From Nocardioides sp. (GTDB taxonomy: Bacteria > Actinomycetota > Actinomycetes > Propionibacteriales > Nocardioidaceae): a DNA stretch of 7,432 nt. How positions within the stretch are numbered: the stretch's first letter is position 1; each line of letters begins with the position of its first letter. Location of the stretch: assembly GCA_029264225.1 (NCBI GenBank), contig JARICB010000185.1, positions 1 to 7,432 on the forward strand, in the 5' to 3' direction. Shown here piece by piece: positions 1 through 4,984 of the stretch. Both the position numbers and the translations under genes were made by a program. The notes beneath the pieces were generated by a model. It was not told the origin of the DNA. It saw nothing but the letters and a program-made list of their open reading frames with translations, and made no database searches.

Positions 1-84
1 CGGTCGGGAGATGACCCCGTGCTGGCGCGCGAGCGTCGAGCTGACGCGGTCGCTGGGGTCGACCTTCTCGGATGCGGTGCTCAT
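1..84 (-). CDS. Partial CDS (N-terminus only), possible AbiEi/DUF559-type N-terminal domain protein
   Basis: An open minus-strand frame starts with ATG at 84-82 and runs off the left edge, giving only 28 residues. They begin MSTASEKVDP and end LARQHGVISRP. The phrase 'LARQHGVISR' resembles the winged-helix start found in many actinobacterial AbiEi-antitoxin-like or DUF559 proteins, where a line such as 'RQHGVVSRRQ' follows a short lead-in. This is recognition of one short phrase, so the function is a guess. The upstream bases (GGCTGGGTTG before ATG) hold no strong Shine-Dalgarno, and I found no confident promoter. It points the same way as the acidic-protein gene that ends at 212, so read-through from that operon is possible. 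Other small DNA-binding proteins remain open alternatives. Confidence 0.45.
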   Translation of the reverse strand, partial: MSTASEKVDPSDRVSSTLARQHGVISRP

Positions 85-211
85 CAACCCAGCCTGCGAC
101 CCGCAGCCTCGGGAGACCACTGGCAGCTTGCGGCCTGTGGAAAGCGAGACAGCGGTATCCAGCAGCCACCAGGTGACTGCGGAACGCCGCTGTCCTGCGA
201 TCCGGGACGGA
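85..211. other. Intergenic gap, 127 bases, no gene seen
   Basis: This gap lies between the stop of the acidic-protein gene and the start of the left-edge gene, both on the minus strand. The plus-strand frames crossing it do not resemble any protein and lack ribosome binding sites. It shows no clear -35/-10 pair. A weak interrupted hairpin (CCAC at 117-120 with GTGG at 137-140) is the only structure apart from the inverted repeat that begins at 205. Confidence 0.5.
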
Positions 212-239
212 TCAGGCGGGAGGCTCGGCCGATCCGTCC
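205..239 (-). terminator. Inverted repeat at the 3' end of the acidic-protein gene, possible terminator
   Basis: GGACGGATC at 205-213 is matched exactly by GATCCGTCC at 231-239, a 9-bp stem with a 17-base spacer, overlapping the stop codon (214-212) of the acidic-protein gene. A second, competing pairing joins 213-223 with CCTCCGCCTG at 238-247, with one extra base on one side. No T-run follows on the minus strand, so this would be a GC-rich hairpin without a U-tract, as is often proposed in actinobacteria. Part of the stem is coding sequence, so chance is a real alternative. Confidence 0.3.
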
Positions 240-499
240 TCCGCCTGCTGACCGGCGTCCGGGTTGCGCTCGGTGCCCGACTCGGCGTCGCCGGCGGCAC
301 CCTCGGGAGACTGTGACTTCTCGTCGTCGGACTCTGCGACCTCGTCGGGGAGTTCGTCATTGACCCCCGGGTTGCGATCCGGGTCGAGGTCGCGCGGCAG
401 GTCGTCCTCGTCCTGAGGGACGGCGTCGACGCCACCGGGGTTGGGCTCGCGATCCTCGATGACCGGCTCGGGGATGGGGCCAAGATCCTTGTTGCTCAT
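212..499 (-). CDS. Small acidic, proline-rich protein of unknown function, translationally coupled to the Nudix gene
   Basis: The gene encodes 95 residues from ATG at 499-497 to TGA at 214-212. The start is well supported: GGAGGG lies 6 bases upstream, and the ATG overlaps the Nudix stop codon as ATGA (499-496), a usual sign of translational coupling. The longer open frame further upstream is Nudix sequence in another frame. By hand count the protein has about 29 Asp/Glu against 6 Lys/Arg and 14 prolines, with no Cys, Trp, Phe, Tyr or His. It is therefore predicted to be soluble, very acidic and intrinsically disordered, with no signal peptide or membrane segment. The first half carries proline-spaced phrases (GPIPEPVIEDREPNPGG, DLDPDRNPGVNDELPDEV); the tail is rich in Glu, Ser, Gly and Ala. 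I do not recognise a named family and assign no function. It may be a lineage-restricted conserved hypothetical protein. Confidence 0.82.
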   Translation of the reverse strand: MSNKDLGPIPEPVIEDREPNPGGVDAVPQDEDDLPRDLDPDRNPGVNDELPDEVAESDDEKSQSPEGAAGDAESGTERNPDAGQQAEDGSAEPPA

Positions 500-987
500 C
501 GCTGTCCCTCCGTAGTGTTGTCGGGCTGGCTGTCGTTGAAACCGTAGGCGAGGTAGTGCTCGCCGCGAAAGAGTCGACTCAGGGCGAACTCCTCGTGCGG
601 CACCATCGGGGTCGGCAGAGCAGCGAGGGAGCACCAGCGCAGCTCGCCACACTTGTCCGGCTCGGCGATCTGCGGCTCGCCCGCCCAGGAACGTGCGGTG
701 AAGAAGAAGTCGACACGCTCCTCGATCGCGGCGCCGCCCTGGGTGCGTTGCATGGTGAATTCGAAACTCAGGTCGATGTCACTGATCGTGAGTTCCTCGC
801 GCGCCTCGCGCTGCGCGGCGTCGTAGGCCGTCTCGCCGGACTCGACGTGCCCCGCAGCGGCGGCCGCCCAGTGGCCATCCATGTAGGGCGTGCCCTGCCG
901 CAGTTGCAGCAGCACCTCGGTGCCGGCGTCGGTCTCGCGGAGGAGGTAGATGTAAGAAGCTGGCACCAGCGCGAAGGAGAGCGTCAC
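496..987 (-). CDS. Nudix hydrolase
   Basis: The protein has 163 residues from GTG at 987-985; an in-frame TTG at 996 would add three residues. GTG is preferred because a TAGGTT -10 box ends 7 bases before it, the spacing of a leaderless actinobacterial start, and would overlap the TTG. The Nudix box spans residues 46-68: G46, E52, R60, E61, E64 and E65 fit Gx5Ex7REUxEExGU, which binds the divalent metal and hydrolyses nucleoside diphosphate-X compounds. The usual Gly near the end is Thr67 and the hydrophobic position is Ala62. Before the box lies a beta region (SYIYLLR, VLLQLRQG, DGHWAAAAAGHVESGE) typical of ADP-ribose or nucleotide pyrophosphatase-like Nudix proteins. The substrate cannot be told from sequence. 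No signal peptide is seen, so it is likely cytoplasmic. It leads a two-gene unit with the acidic protein and lies 29 bases after the antitoxin-family gene. Confidence 0.93.
   Translation of the reverse strand: MTLSFALVPASYIYLLRETDAGTEVLLQLRQGTPYMDGHWAAAAAGHVESGETAYDAAQREAREELTISDIDLSFEFTMQRTQGGAAIEERVDFFFTARSWAGEPQIAEPDKCGELRWCSLAALPTPMVPHEEFALSRLFRGEHYLAYGFNDSQPDNTTEGQR
500..510 (-). promoter_or_regulatory. Strong Shine-Dalgarno for the acidic-protein gene
   Basis: Read on the minus strand, this stretch is GGAGGGACAGC, with G (500) completing the 6-base spacing to ATG at 499. It lies inside the last codons of the Nudix gene. It is the best ribosome binding site in the left third of the window, and it fixes the start of the 95-residue protein rather than the longer upstream frame. 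Confidence 0.75.
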
Positions 988-994
988 GCCGCCC

Positions 995-1000
995 AACCTA
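995..1000 (-). promoter_or_regulatory. -10 box for a leaderless Nudix transcript
   Basis: The minus strand reads TAGGTT, then seven bases (GGGCGGC), then the GTG start at 987. TAnnnT followed by 6-8 bases and then ATG/GTG is the usual layout of leaderless actinobacterial promoters. No recognisable -35 hexamer lies at 17-18 bases spacing, and there is no Shine-Dalgarno. Confidence 0.5.
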
Positions 1001-1002
1001 AC

Positions 1003-1015
1003 CGCTCGCCGAGCG
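1003..1015 (-). terminator. Short hairpin just after the antitoxin-family gene
   Basis: CGCTC at 1003-1007 pairs with GAGCG at 1011-1015 around a 3-base loop, starting one base past the stop codon (1019-1017). The stem is only 5 bp and no T-run follows, so termination would be weak at best. It may instead be an element beside the Nudix -10 box. Confidence 0.2.
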
Positions 1016-1016
1016 A

Positions 1017-1220
1017 CTAGCGGATGTCGTCGTCCTTGCCGTCTAGCCCGTCGAGAGCGTCGGTCGCCTTGTCGACGCCGGAGTCGATCTGGCTGCCGTA
1101 CTTCTTGCCGGTCTTGTCATCGATGGCCTCGCCGGCCTTGTGCAGGCCGTCGGCGATCTTCCCGCCGTGTTTGTCCACGGCGTCGGTGAGCTTGTCCTTG
1201 GCGTTGTCCAGGAATCCCAT
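1017..1220 (-). CDS. MT0933/Rv0909-like antitoxin family small protein
   Basis: The protein has 67 residues, from ATG at 1220-1218 to TAG at 1019-1017. It begins MGFLDNAKDKLTDAVDKHGG and continues with KAGEAIDDKTGKKYGSQIDSGVDKATDAL. This pattern, an MG-F/I-LD start and a 'KAGE-x-ID-x-KTGKKY' core followed by 'VDKATD', matches my memory of the actinobacterial MT0933-like antitoxin family, whose M. tuberculosis member Rv0909 is paired with the toxin Rv0910. The sequence is almost wholly amphipathic helix with a regular Asp/Lys/Gly pattern, an acidic tail (DGLDGKDDDIR), no Cys and no membrane segment. The longer frame extending upstream runs through the divergent miaA gene and has no support; AGAGG sits 6 bases before this ATG. 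No toxin gene is adjacent, since the neighbours are a Nudix hydrolase and divergent miaA. A real antitoxin role is therefore uncertain, and a general stress-type small protein is possible. Confidence 0.82.
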   Translation of the reverse strand: MGFLDNAKDKLTDAVDKHGGKIADGLHKAGEAIDDKTGKKYGSQIDSGVDKATDALDGLDGKDDDIR

Positions 1221-1226
1221 GGCGAG

Positions 1227-1231
1227 CCTCT
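1227..1231 (-). promoter_or_regulatory. Shine-Dalgarno for the antitoxin-family gene
   Basis: The minus strand reads AGAGG, then six bases (CTCGCC), then ATG at 1220. A second GGAGG lies further upstream at 1238-1242, too distant to be the main site. This site supports the 67-residue start. Confidence 0.5.
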
Positions 1232-1242
1232 CGTGACCTCCG

Positions 1243-1258
1243 GGCCCCGCGCGGGGCC
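1243..1258. repeat. Perfect 16-bp palindrome between divergent starts
   Basis: GGCCCCGCGCGGGGCC is a perfect inverted repeat with no spacer. It lies in the 61-base region between the antitoxin-family start (1220) and the miaA start (1282). If transcription toward the antitoxin begins near 1263, the repeat would be a GC-rich hairpin in that 5' leader. It could equally be an operator for a dimeric regulator of both genes. Short G/C-only palindromes also arise by chance in DNA of this composition. Confidence 0.45.
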
Positions 1259-1269
1259 GTCTGACTGGA

Positions 1270-1275
1270 AGACTA
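1270..1275 (-). promoter_or_regulatory. Candidate -10 box for the antitoxin-family gene
   Basis: The minus strand reads TAGTCT, fitting TAnnnT, about 50 bases upstream of the ATG at 1220. A start near 1263 would give a leader of about 43 bases that includes the palindrome and the AGAGG site. No convincing -35 hexamer is visible, so this is tentative. Confidence 0.3.
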
Positions 1276-1281
1276 GCCAGC

Positions 1282-2205
1282 ATGTCCGAGCAGCAGCGTC
1301 CCGTGACCGTCGCGATCGTGGGAGCCACCGCGTCGGGCAAGACCGGGCTCAGTCTCGATCTGGCCGAGCGGCTGGCTGGCGAGATCGTCAACACCGACGC
1401 GATGCAGATCTATCGGGGGATGGACGTCGGTACGGCGAAGGTGCCACTCGCCGAACGACGCGGCGTCAGGCACCACCTGCTCGACCGGCTCGCCGTGACC
1501 GATACGGCGACGGTGGCTGACTTCCAGGGCTGGGCCAAGGAGGCCATGGCTGAGATTCGTGAGCGCACCCACACCCCGGTGCTGGTCGGCGGCAGTGCGC
1601 TCTACACGCGGGCGATCTTGGACCAGTTCGAGTTCCCCGCCACCGACGCGTCACTGCGTCGTGAGCTCGAGGAGGAGCTGGCCGCCATAGGGCCGCATGC
1701 CCTGCATGAACGGCTGGTCGCACTGGATCCGGCGGCGGCCGCCAAGATGCTGCCCGACAACGGCCGCCGTACTGTCCGGGCGCTCGAGGTCATCGCGCTC
1801 ACCGGCCGGCCCTACTCCGCAAGCCTGCCCCAACTGCACTACGCCGAGCCCGGCACCGTGCAGATCGGCGTCGACATCGACCGACCGACCCTCGATGCCC
1901 GCATCGAGCAGCGCGTGCAGCAGATGTACGACGCCGGGTTGATCGAGGAGGTCGAGGGGCTGCTCGATCTGGGGTTGGAGCAGGGCCAGACCGCCAGCAG
2001 GGCGATCGGCTACCGGGAGGCAGCAGCCCATCTGCGCGGTGAGATCAGCCGCGACGACGCCATCGAGAGGACCCGCATCGCCACGCGTCGCTTCGCCCGC
2101 CGTCAGGACGGCTGGTTCCGCAAGGATCCACGGGTGGTCTGGATCCGCTTCGACGACGAGGACCGGGTCGAGAAGGCGCTCGCCGCGGTGACGGCTGTCT
2201 CCTGA
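1282..2205 (+). CDS. miaA: tRNA dimethylallyltransferase (IPP transferase)
   Basis: The protein has 307 residues, a normal length for MiaA. It transfers a dimethylallyl group from dimethylallyl diphosphate to N6 of A37 in tRNAs that read codons starting with U, improving codon-anticodon pairing; MiaB then usually methylthiolates the product. The P-loop is GATASGKT at residues 14-21. It is followed by NTDAMQIYRGMD with the family's D39, Q42 and Y44. VGGSALY at 102-108 has Ser105 where E. coli has Thr in GGTGLY, a conservative change. 'TASRAIGYREA' (237-247) and 'RRFARRQDGWFRKD' (269-282) are the usual C-terminal tRNA/substrate-binding blocks. The ATG at 1282 gives the family's normal N-terminus, with GGAAG 10 bases upstream. 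It is divergent from the antitoxin-family gene and lies 70 bases before ggt. Confidence 0.97.
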   Translation: MSEQQRPVTVAIVGATASGKTGLSLDLAERLAGEIVNTDAMQIYRGMDVGTAKVPLAERRGVRHHLLDRLAVTDTATVADFQGWAKEAMAEIRERTHTPVLVGGSALYTRAILDQFEFPATDASLRRELEEELAAIGPHALHERLVALDPAAAAKMLPDNGRRTVRALEVIALTGRPYSASLPQLHYAEPGTVQIGVDIDRPTLDARIEQRVQQMYDAGLIEEVEGLLDLGLEQGQTASRAIGYREAAAHLRGEISRDDAIERTRIATRRFARRQDGWFRKDPRVVWIRFDDEDRVEKALAAVTAVS

Positions 2206-2218
2206 GTCTGCTGGCCTC

Positions 2219-2247
2219 TCGACAGATCGGCTGCAGCGGAGCAGGGT
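2219..2247 (+). promoter_or_regulatory. Candidate promoter for ggt
   Basis: TCGACA at 2219-2224 (one mismatch to TTGACA) is followed after 17 bases by CAGGGT at 2242-2247, which keeps the A and final T of TAnnnT. The predicted start near 2254 would leave a leader of about 22 bases containing GGAGG. Spacing and the -35 are good; the -10 is imperfect. Confidence 0.4.
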
Positions 2248-2265
2248 AGATGTACTCGGACTCTC

Positions 2266-2270
2266 GGAGG
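2266..2270 (+). promoter_or_regulatory. Shine-Dalgarno for ggt
   Basis: GGAGG lies 5 bases upstream of the ATG at 2276. This is a near-ideal site, and it fixes the start that produces a proper signal peptide. Confidence 0.7.
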
Positions 2271-2275
2271 TCGTC

Positions 2276-4111
2276 ATGCGCATCACCCCCGTCTTCGCCA
2301 CTACTGCCCTGGTCGCCGGACTCCTGGCGGCTGCCCCTCCCACCCTGGCCCAGAACGGTGCGGATCCGGGACCGGCGACCCGGCCCAAGGCCAAGATCCC
2401 GACCGCGATCGGGTCGGGTGGTGCCGTCTCCACGGTGGACCCCGAAGCCAGCGCGGCTGCCCTCAAGGTGCTCAGGAAGGGCGGCAACGCCACCGACGCG
2501 GCGGTCGCTGCGGCCGCGACCCTCGGCGTGACCGAGCCCTACAGTGCCGGCATCGGTGGGGGCGGCTACTTCGTCCACTTCGACGCCAAGACCGGCAAGG
2601 TCTCGACCATCGACGGGCGTGAGAGCGCCCCGAAGAAGATGCCCAACGATGCGTTCATCGACCCGGCGACCGGCAAGCCCTACAACTTCACGCCCGAGCT
2701 CGTTACCAGCGGCGTCAGTGTCGGGACCCCCGGGACGGCGGCCACCTGGGATCGCGCACTGAAGAAGTGGGGCACGCTCTCGATGGCCGATGCGCTGAAG
2801 CCCGCGATCAAGGTGGCAACCCGCGGCTTCGTGGTTGACGACACGTTCCGCCAGCAGACCCTCGACAACGCGACCCGCTTCCGTGCCTACCGGGCGAGCA
2901 AGCGGCTGTTCCTGCCCAAGGGTGATGCGCCGAAGGTCGGCTCGATCTTCCGCAACCCGGAGTTGGCGACCACCTACACCGACCTCGGACAGCGTGGGAT
3001 CAAGACGTTCTACCGGGGACCGCTCGCGAAGTTGATGGTCGACATCGTCCGCAAGCCGCGGACCACCAAGGGCACCGACCTTCCGGTGCCGCGGGGCTAT
3101 CTCTCGCGCAGCGACCTGAGGGACTACAAGGTGCTCAACCAGGCGCCGACCAAGATCTCCTACCGCGGCTACGACGTCTACGGCATGGCGCCCTCCTCCA
3201 GCGGCGGCTCGACCATCGGGGAGGCGCTCAACATCCTCGAACGCACCGACCTCACCGCGAAGTCGACGGAGCAGGTGCTGCACCACTATCTCGAGGCAGG
3301 CGCGCTCGCCTTCGCCGACCGCGGGAAATACGTGGGTGACCCACGATTCGTCGAGGTTCCGCTGCCGACGCTGCTCAGCGACAAGTACGCCGCCGAGCGG
3401 GCCTGCGCGATCGACCCGACCAAGGCCGCGGTGAAGCCGGTCCCGGCCGGAAACACCGCTGCCTACGACGGGGTGTGCAGCCCGGCACGGGCCGCCGGCG
3501 GCACGCTCGATGCCGACACCGAGAACATCTCGACCACCAACCTGACGGTCGCCGACAAGTGGGGCAACGTCGTTGAATACACCCTCACCATCGAGCAGAC
3601 CGGCGGTTCAGGGATGGTCGTGCCCGGCTACGGCTTCCTGCTCAACAACGAACTGACCGACTTCTCCACGGTCTACGACTCGGCCGACCCGAATCGCATC
3701 CAGCCGGGCAAGCGCCCGCGCTCCTCGATGAGCCCGACGATCGTGCTCAAGGACGGCAAGGCCTGGCTGGCCCTGGGATCGCCCGGTGGTTCCACGATCA
3801 TCACCACGGTGCTGCAGATGCTGGTCAACCGGATCGACCTCGGGATGACCGTGCAACAGGCGATCGCAGCGCCCCGCACCAGCCCGCGCAACACCGCGAG
3901 CGTGACCTCGGAGCCCGACTTCATTACCTCCTACGGGGCGGCCTTGACCGCGCTCGGCCACAAGTTCGTGCCGGCCGGTGATGCCTTCACCAGTGCCGCC
4001 GAGATCGGCGCTGCGACGGCGATCGAGTTCGGAGCCAACGGTCAGATGATCGCGGTTTCCGAGCCCGTGCGTCGCGGGGGTGGCGCGGCGCGGGTGGTGA
4101 AGCCGCGCTGA
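2276..4111 (+). CDS. ggt: Secreted gamma-glutamyltransferase / glutathione hydrolase, lid-loop-less type
   Basis: The 611-residue precursor belongs to the N-terminal nucleophile hydrolase family. It cleaves the gamma-glutamyl bond of glutathione and similar compounds and transfers the glutamyl group to water or amino acids. A Sec-type signal peptide (MRITP, then a hydrophobic stretch, then PPTLA with likely cleavage near A25/Q26) predicts export. R115 in DGRESAP matches the glutamate-binding Arg114 of E. coli. Autocleavage should occur before T420 in 'NISTTNLTV', giving a large subunit of about 395 residues and a small subunit of about 192 residues whose N-terminal Thr is the nucleophile. Further family blocks are NNELTDFS (457-464), RPRSSMSPT (480-488) and SPGGS (502-506). 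Only 16 residues separate TDF from RP, so the E. coli lid loop is missing, as in Bacillus GGTs. The mycothiol-using actinobacterial background makes non-glutathione gamma-glutamyl substrates plausible, but that is inference. Confidence 0.95.
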   Translation: MRITPVFATTALVAGLLAAAPPTLAQNGADPGPATRPKAKIPTAIGSGGAVSTVDPEASAAALKVLRKGGNATDAAVAAAATLGVTEPYSAGIGGGGYFVHFDAKTGKVSTIDGRESAPKKMPNDAFIDPATGKPYNFTPELVTSGVSVGTPGTAATWDRALKKWGTLSMADALKPAIKVATRGFVVDDTFRQQTLDNATRFRAYRASKRLFLPKGDAPKVGSIFRNPELATTYTDLGQRGIKTFYRGPLAKLMVDIVRKPRTTKGTDLPVPRGYLSRSDLRDYKVLNQAPTKISYRGYDVYGMAPSSSGGSTIGEALNILERTDLTAKSTEQVLHHYLEAGALAFADRGKYVGDPRFVEVPLPTLLSDKYAAERACAIDPTKAAVKPVPAGNTAAYDGVCSPARAAGGTLDADTENISTTNLTVADKWGNVVEYTLTIEQTGGSGMVVPGYGFLLNNELTDFSTVYDSADPNRIQPGKRPRSSMSPTIVLKDGKAWLALGSPGGSTIITTVLQMLVNRIDLGMTVQQAIAAPRTSPRNTASVTSEPDFITSYGAALTALGHKFVPAGDAFTSAAEIGAATAIEFGANGQMIAVSEPVRRGGGAARVVKPR

Positions 4112-4142
4112 GTATGGCTACTGGCCCTGTCACACTGATGGA

Positions 4143-4928
4143 GTGAGTTATCGCTTCCTCAAGGGCCATGGCACGGAGAACGACTTCGTGCTGCTTCCCG
4201 ATCCCGACGGCTCCATCCACGGCGACCTGTCGGCGGATCGGGTCCGGGCACTGTGTGATCGGCGCGCGGGGCTCGGTGCCGATGGCGTGCTGCGTGCGTT
4301 GCAACGTGACGGACGTTGGTTCATGGACTACCGCAACGCCGACGGCTCGCTCAGCGAGATGTGCGGCAACGGTATCCGCGTGTTCGCCCGTTACCTGCTC
4401 GATCACGAGGGTGCCTCGACTCCGCTCGAGGTGGACACGCGTGACGGGGTCAAGACGATTACTCGTGCGGGCCACGACTTCACTGTCGACATGGGCAGCC
4501 CGGTGGTCCACGACAAGACCGCGATCAGGGTCGGCACCGTCGGCCACGAGGCGCTCCACGTCTCCATGGGCAACCCGCATGCCGTCACCTTCGTCGGCTC
4601 CCTCGACGAGGCCGGCAGCCTCGTGGAGGCGCCCGGCTTCGACGCTGCGGCCTACCCCGACGGCGTCAACGTCGAGTTCGTCGTACGCCGCGGCGCACAT
4701 CACGTCGCTATGCGCGTCCACGAGCGGGGCTCCGGGGAGACCCGCTCCTGTGGCACCGGTGCCTGCGCGGTGATGGTGGCGGCGGCCCTGGCCGACGACG
4801 CACCCCGGGGCACGACCTACCGAGTCGACCTACCGGGTGGCAGCCTGGACATCACCTGGACCGACGACGACCGCATCCTGATGACGGGCCCGGCGGTCCT
4901 CGTCGCGTCCGGCACGACCGACCTGTAG
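4143..4928 (+). CDS. dapF: Diaminopimelate epimerase
   Basis: The protein has 261 residues, slightly below the 274 of E. coli. It converts LL- to meso-diaminopimelate without a cofactor, using two cysteines as base and acid, and supplies lysine and peptidoglycan synthesis in the cytoplasm. The catalytic cysteines are visible as C74 in 'SEMCGNGIR' and C203 in 'SCGTGAC'. Other family blocks are GTENDF (10-15), GADGV (45-49), GNPH (143-146), N176-V-E178 and ERGSGET (194-200), so all key residues are present. The GTG at 4143 gives the normal start 'SYRFLKGHGTENDF'. It follows ggt by 31 bases. No good Shine-Dalgarno is seen; CACACT at 4131-4136, six bases upstream, could be a poor -10 box for a leaderless start, or the gene may be reached by read-through from ggt. 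A palindrome begins at the last base of its stop codon. Confidence 0.97.
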   Translation: MSYRFLKGHGTENDFVLLPDPDGSIHGDLSADRVRALCDRRAGLGADGVLRALQRDGRWFMDYRNADGSLSEMCGNGIRVFARYLLDHEGASTPLEVDTRDGVKTITRAGHDFTVDMGSPVVHDKTAIRVGTVGHEALHVSMGNPHAVTFVGSLDEAGSLVEAPGFDAAAYPDGVNVEFVVRRGAHHVAMRVHERGSGETRSCGTGACAVMVAAALADDAPRGTTYRVDLPGGSLDITWTDDDRILMTGPAVLVASGTTDL

Positions 4929-4945
4929 CACCGCGATCGCGGTGC
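4928..4945. repeat. Perfect 18-bp palindrome after dapF
   Basis: GCACCGCGATCGCGGTGC is a perfect inverted repeat starting on the last base of the dapF stop codon. As RNA it could form a 7-bp stem with a GATC tetraloop, a possible terminator for dapF, although no T-run follows. As DNA it lies 26 bases upstream of the SDR -10 box, where a dimeric regulator could bind. The sequence does not decide between these roles. Confidence 0.5.
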
Positions 4946-4971
4946 GCTCTGCGGGCGCGCGGCCCGGTCGG

Positions 4972-4977
4972 TAGCAT
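4972..4977 (+). promoter_or_regulatory. -10 box for a leaderless SDR-gene transcript
   Basis: TAGCAT fits TAnnnT and is followed by seven bases (CCGCGGC) and then the ATG at 4985, the spacing expected if the A of ATG is the first transcribed base. There is no Shine-Dalgarno and no clear -35 hexamer at 17-18 bases. Confidence 0.5.
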
Positions 4978-4984
4978 CCGCGGC

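Noticed and set aside
11..363. Two plus-strand open frames of about 100 codons across the left edge
   Set aside because: They are Arg/Pro-rich, overlap the supported minus-strand genes, and have no Shine-Dalgarno or family resemblance.
500..652. A longer 146-residue version of the acidic protein
   Set aside because: The extra 51 residues are the Nudix gene read in another frame. The GGAGGG site and ATGA overlap mark the start at 499.
1221..1394. A longer 125-residue version of the antitoxin-family protein
   Set aside because: The extension runs antisense through the start of miaA, while the conserved MGFLD start at 1220 has its own ribosome binding site.
2045..3286. A 413-codon minus-strand open frame opposite the end of miaA and the first half of ggt
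   Set aside because: It is antisense to genes with intact catalytic motifs, is rich in Arg and Gly, and has no ribosome binding site or recognisable domain.
4933..4941. The GCGATCGC octamer inside the dapF palindrome, resembling the cyanobacterial HIP1 repeat
   Set aside because: The organism is clearly not a cyanobacterium and only one copy was noticed; it is simply the centre of the larger palindrome.
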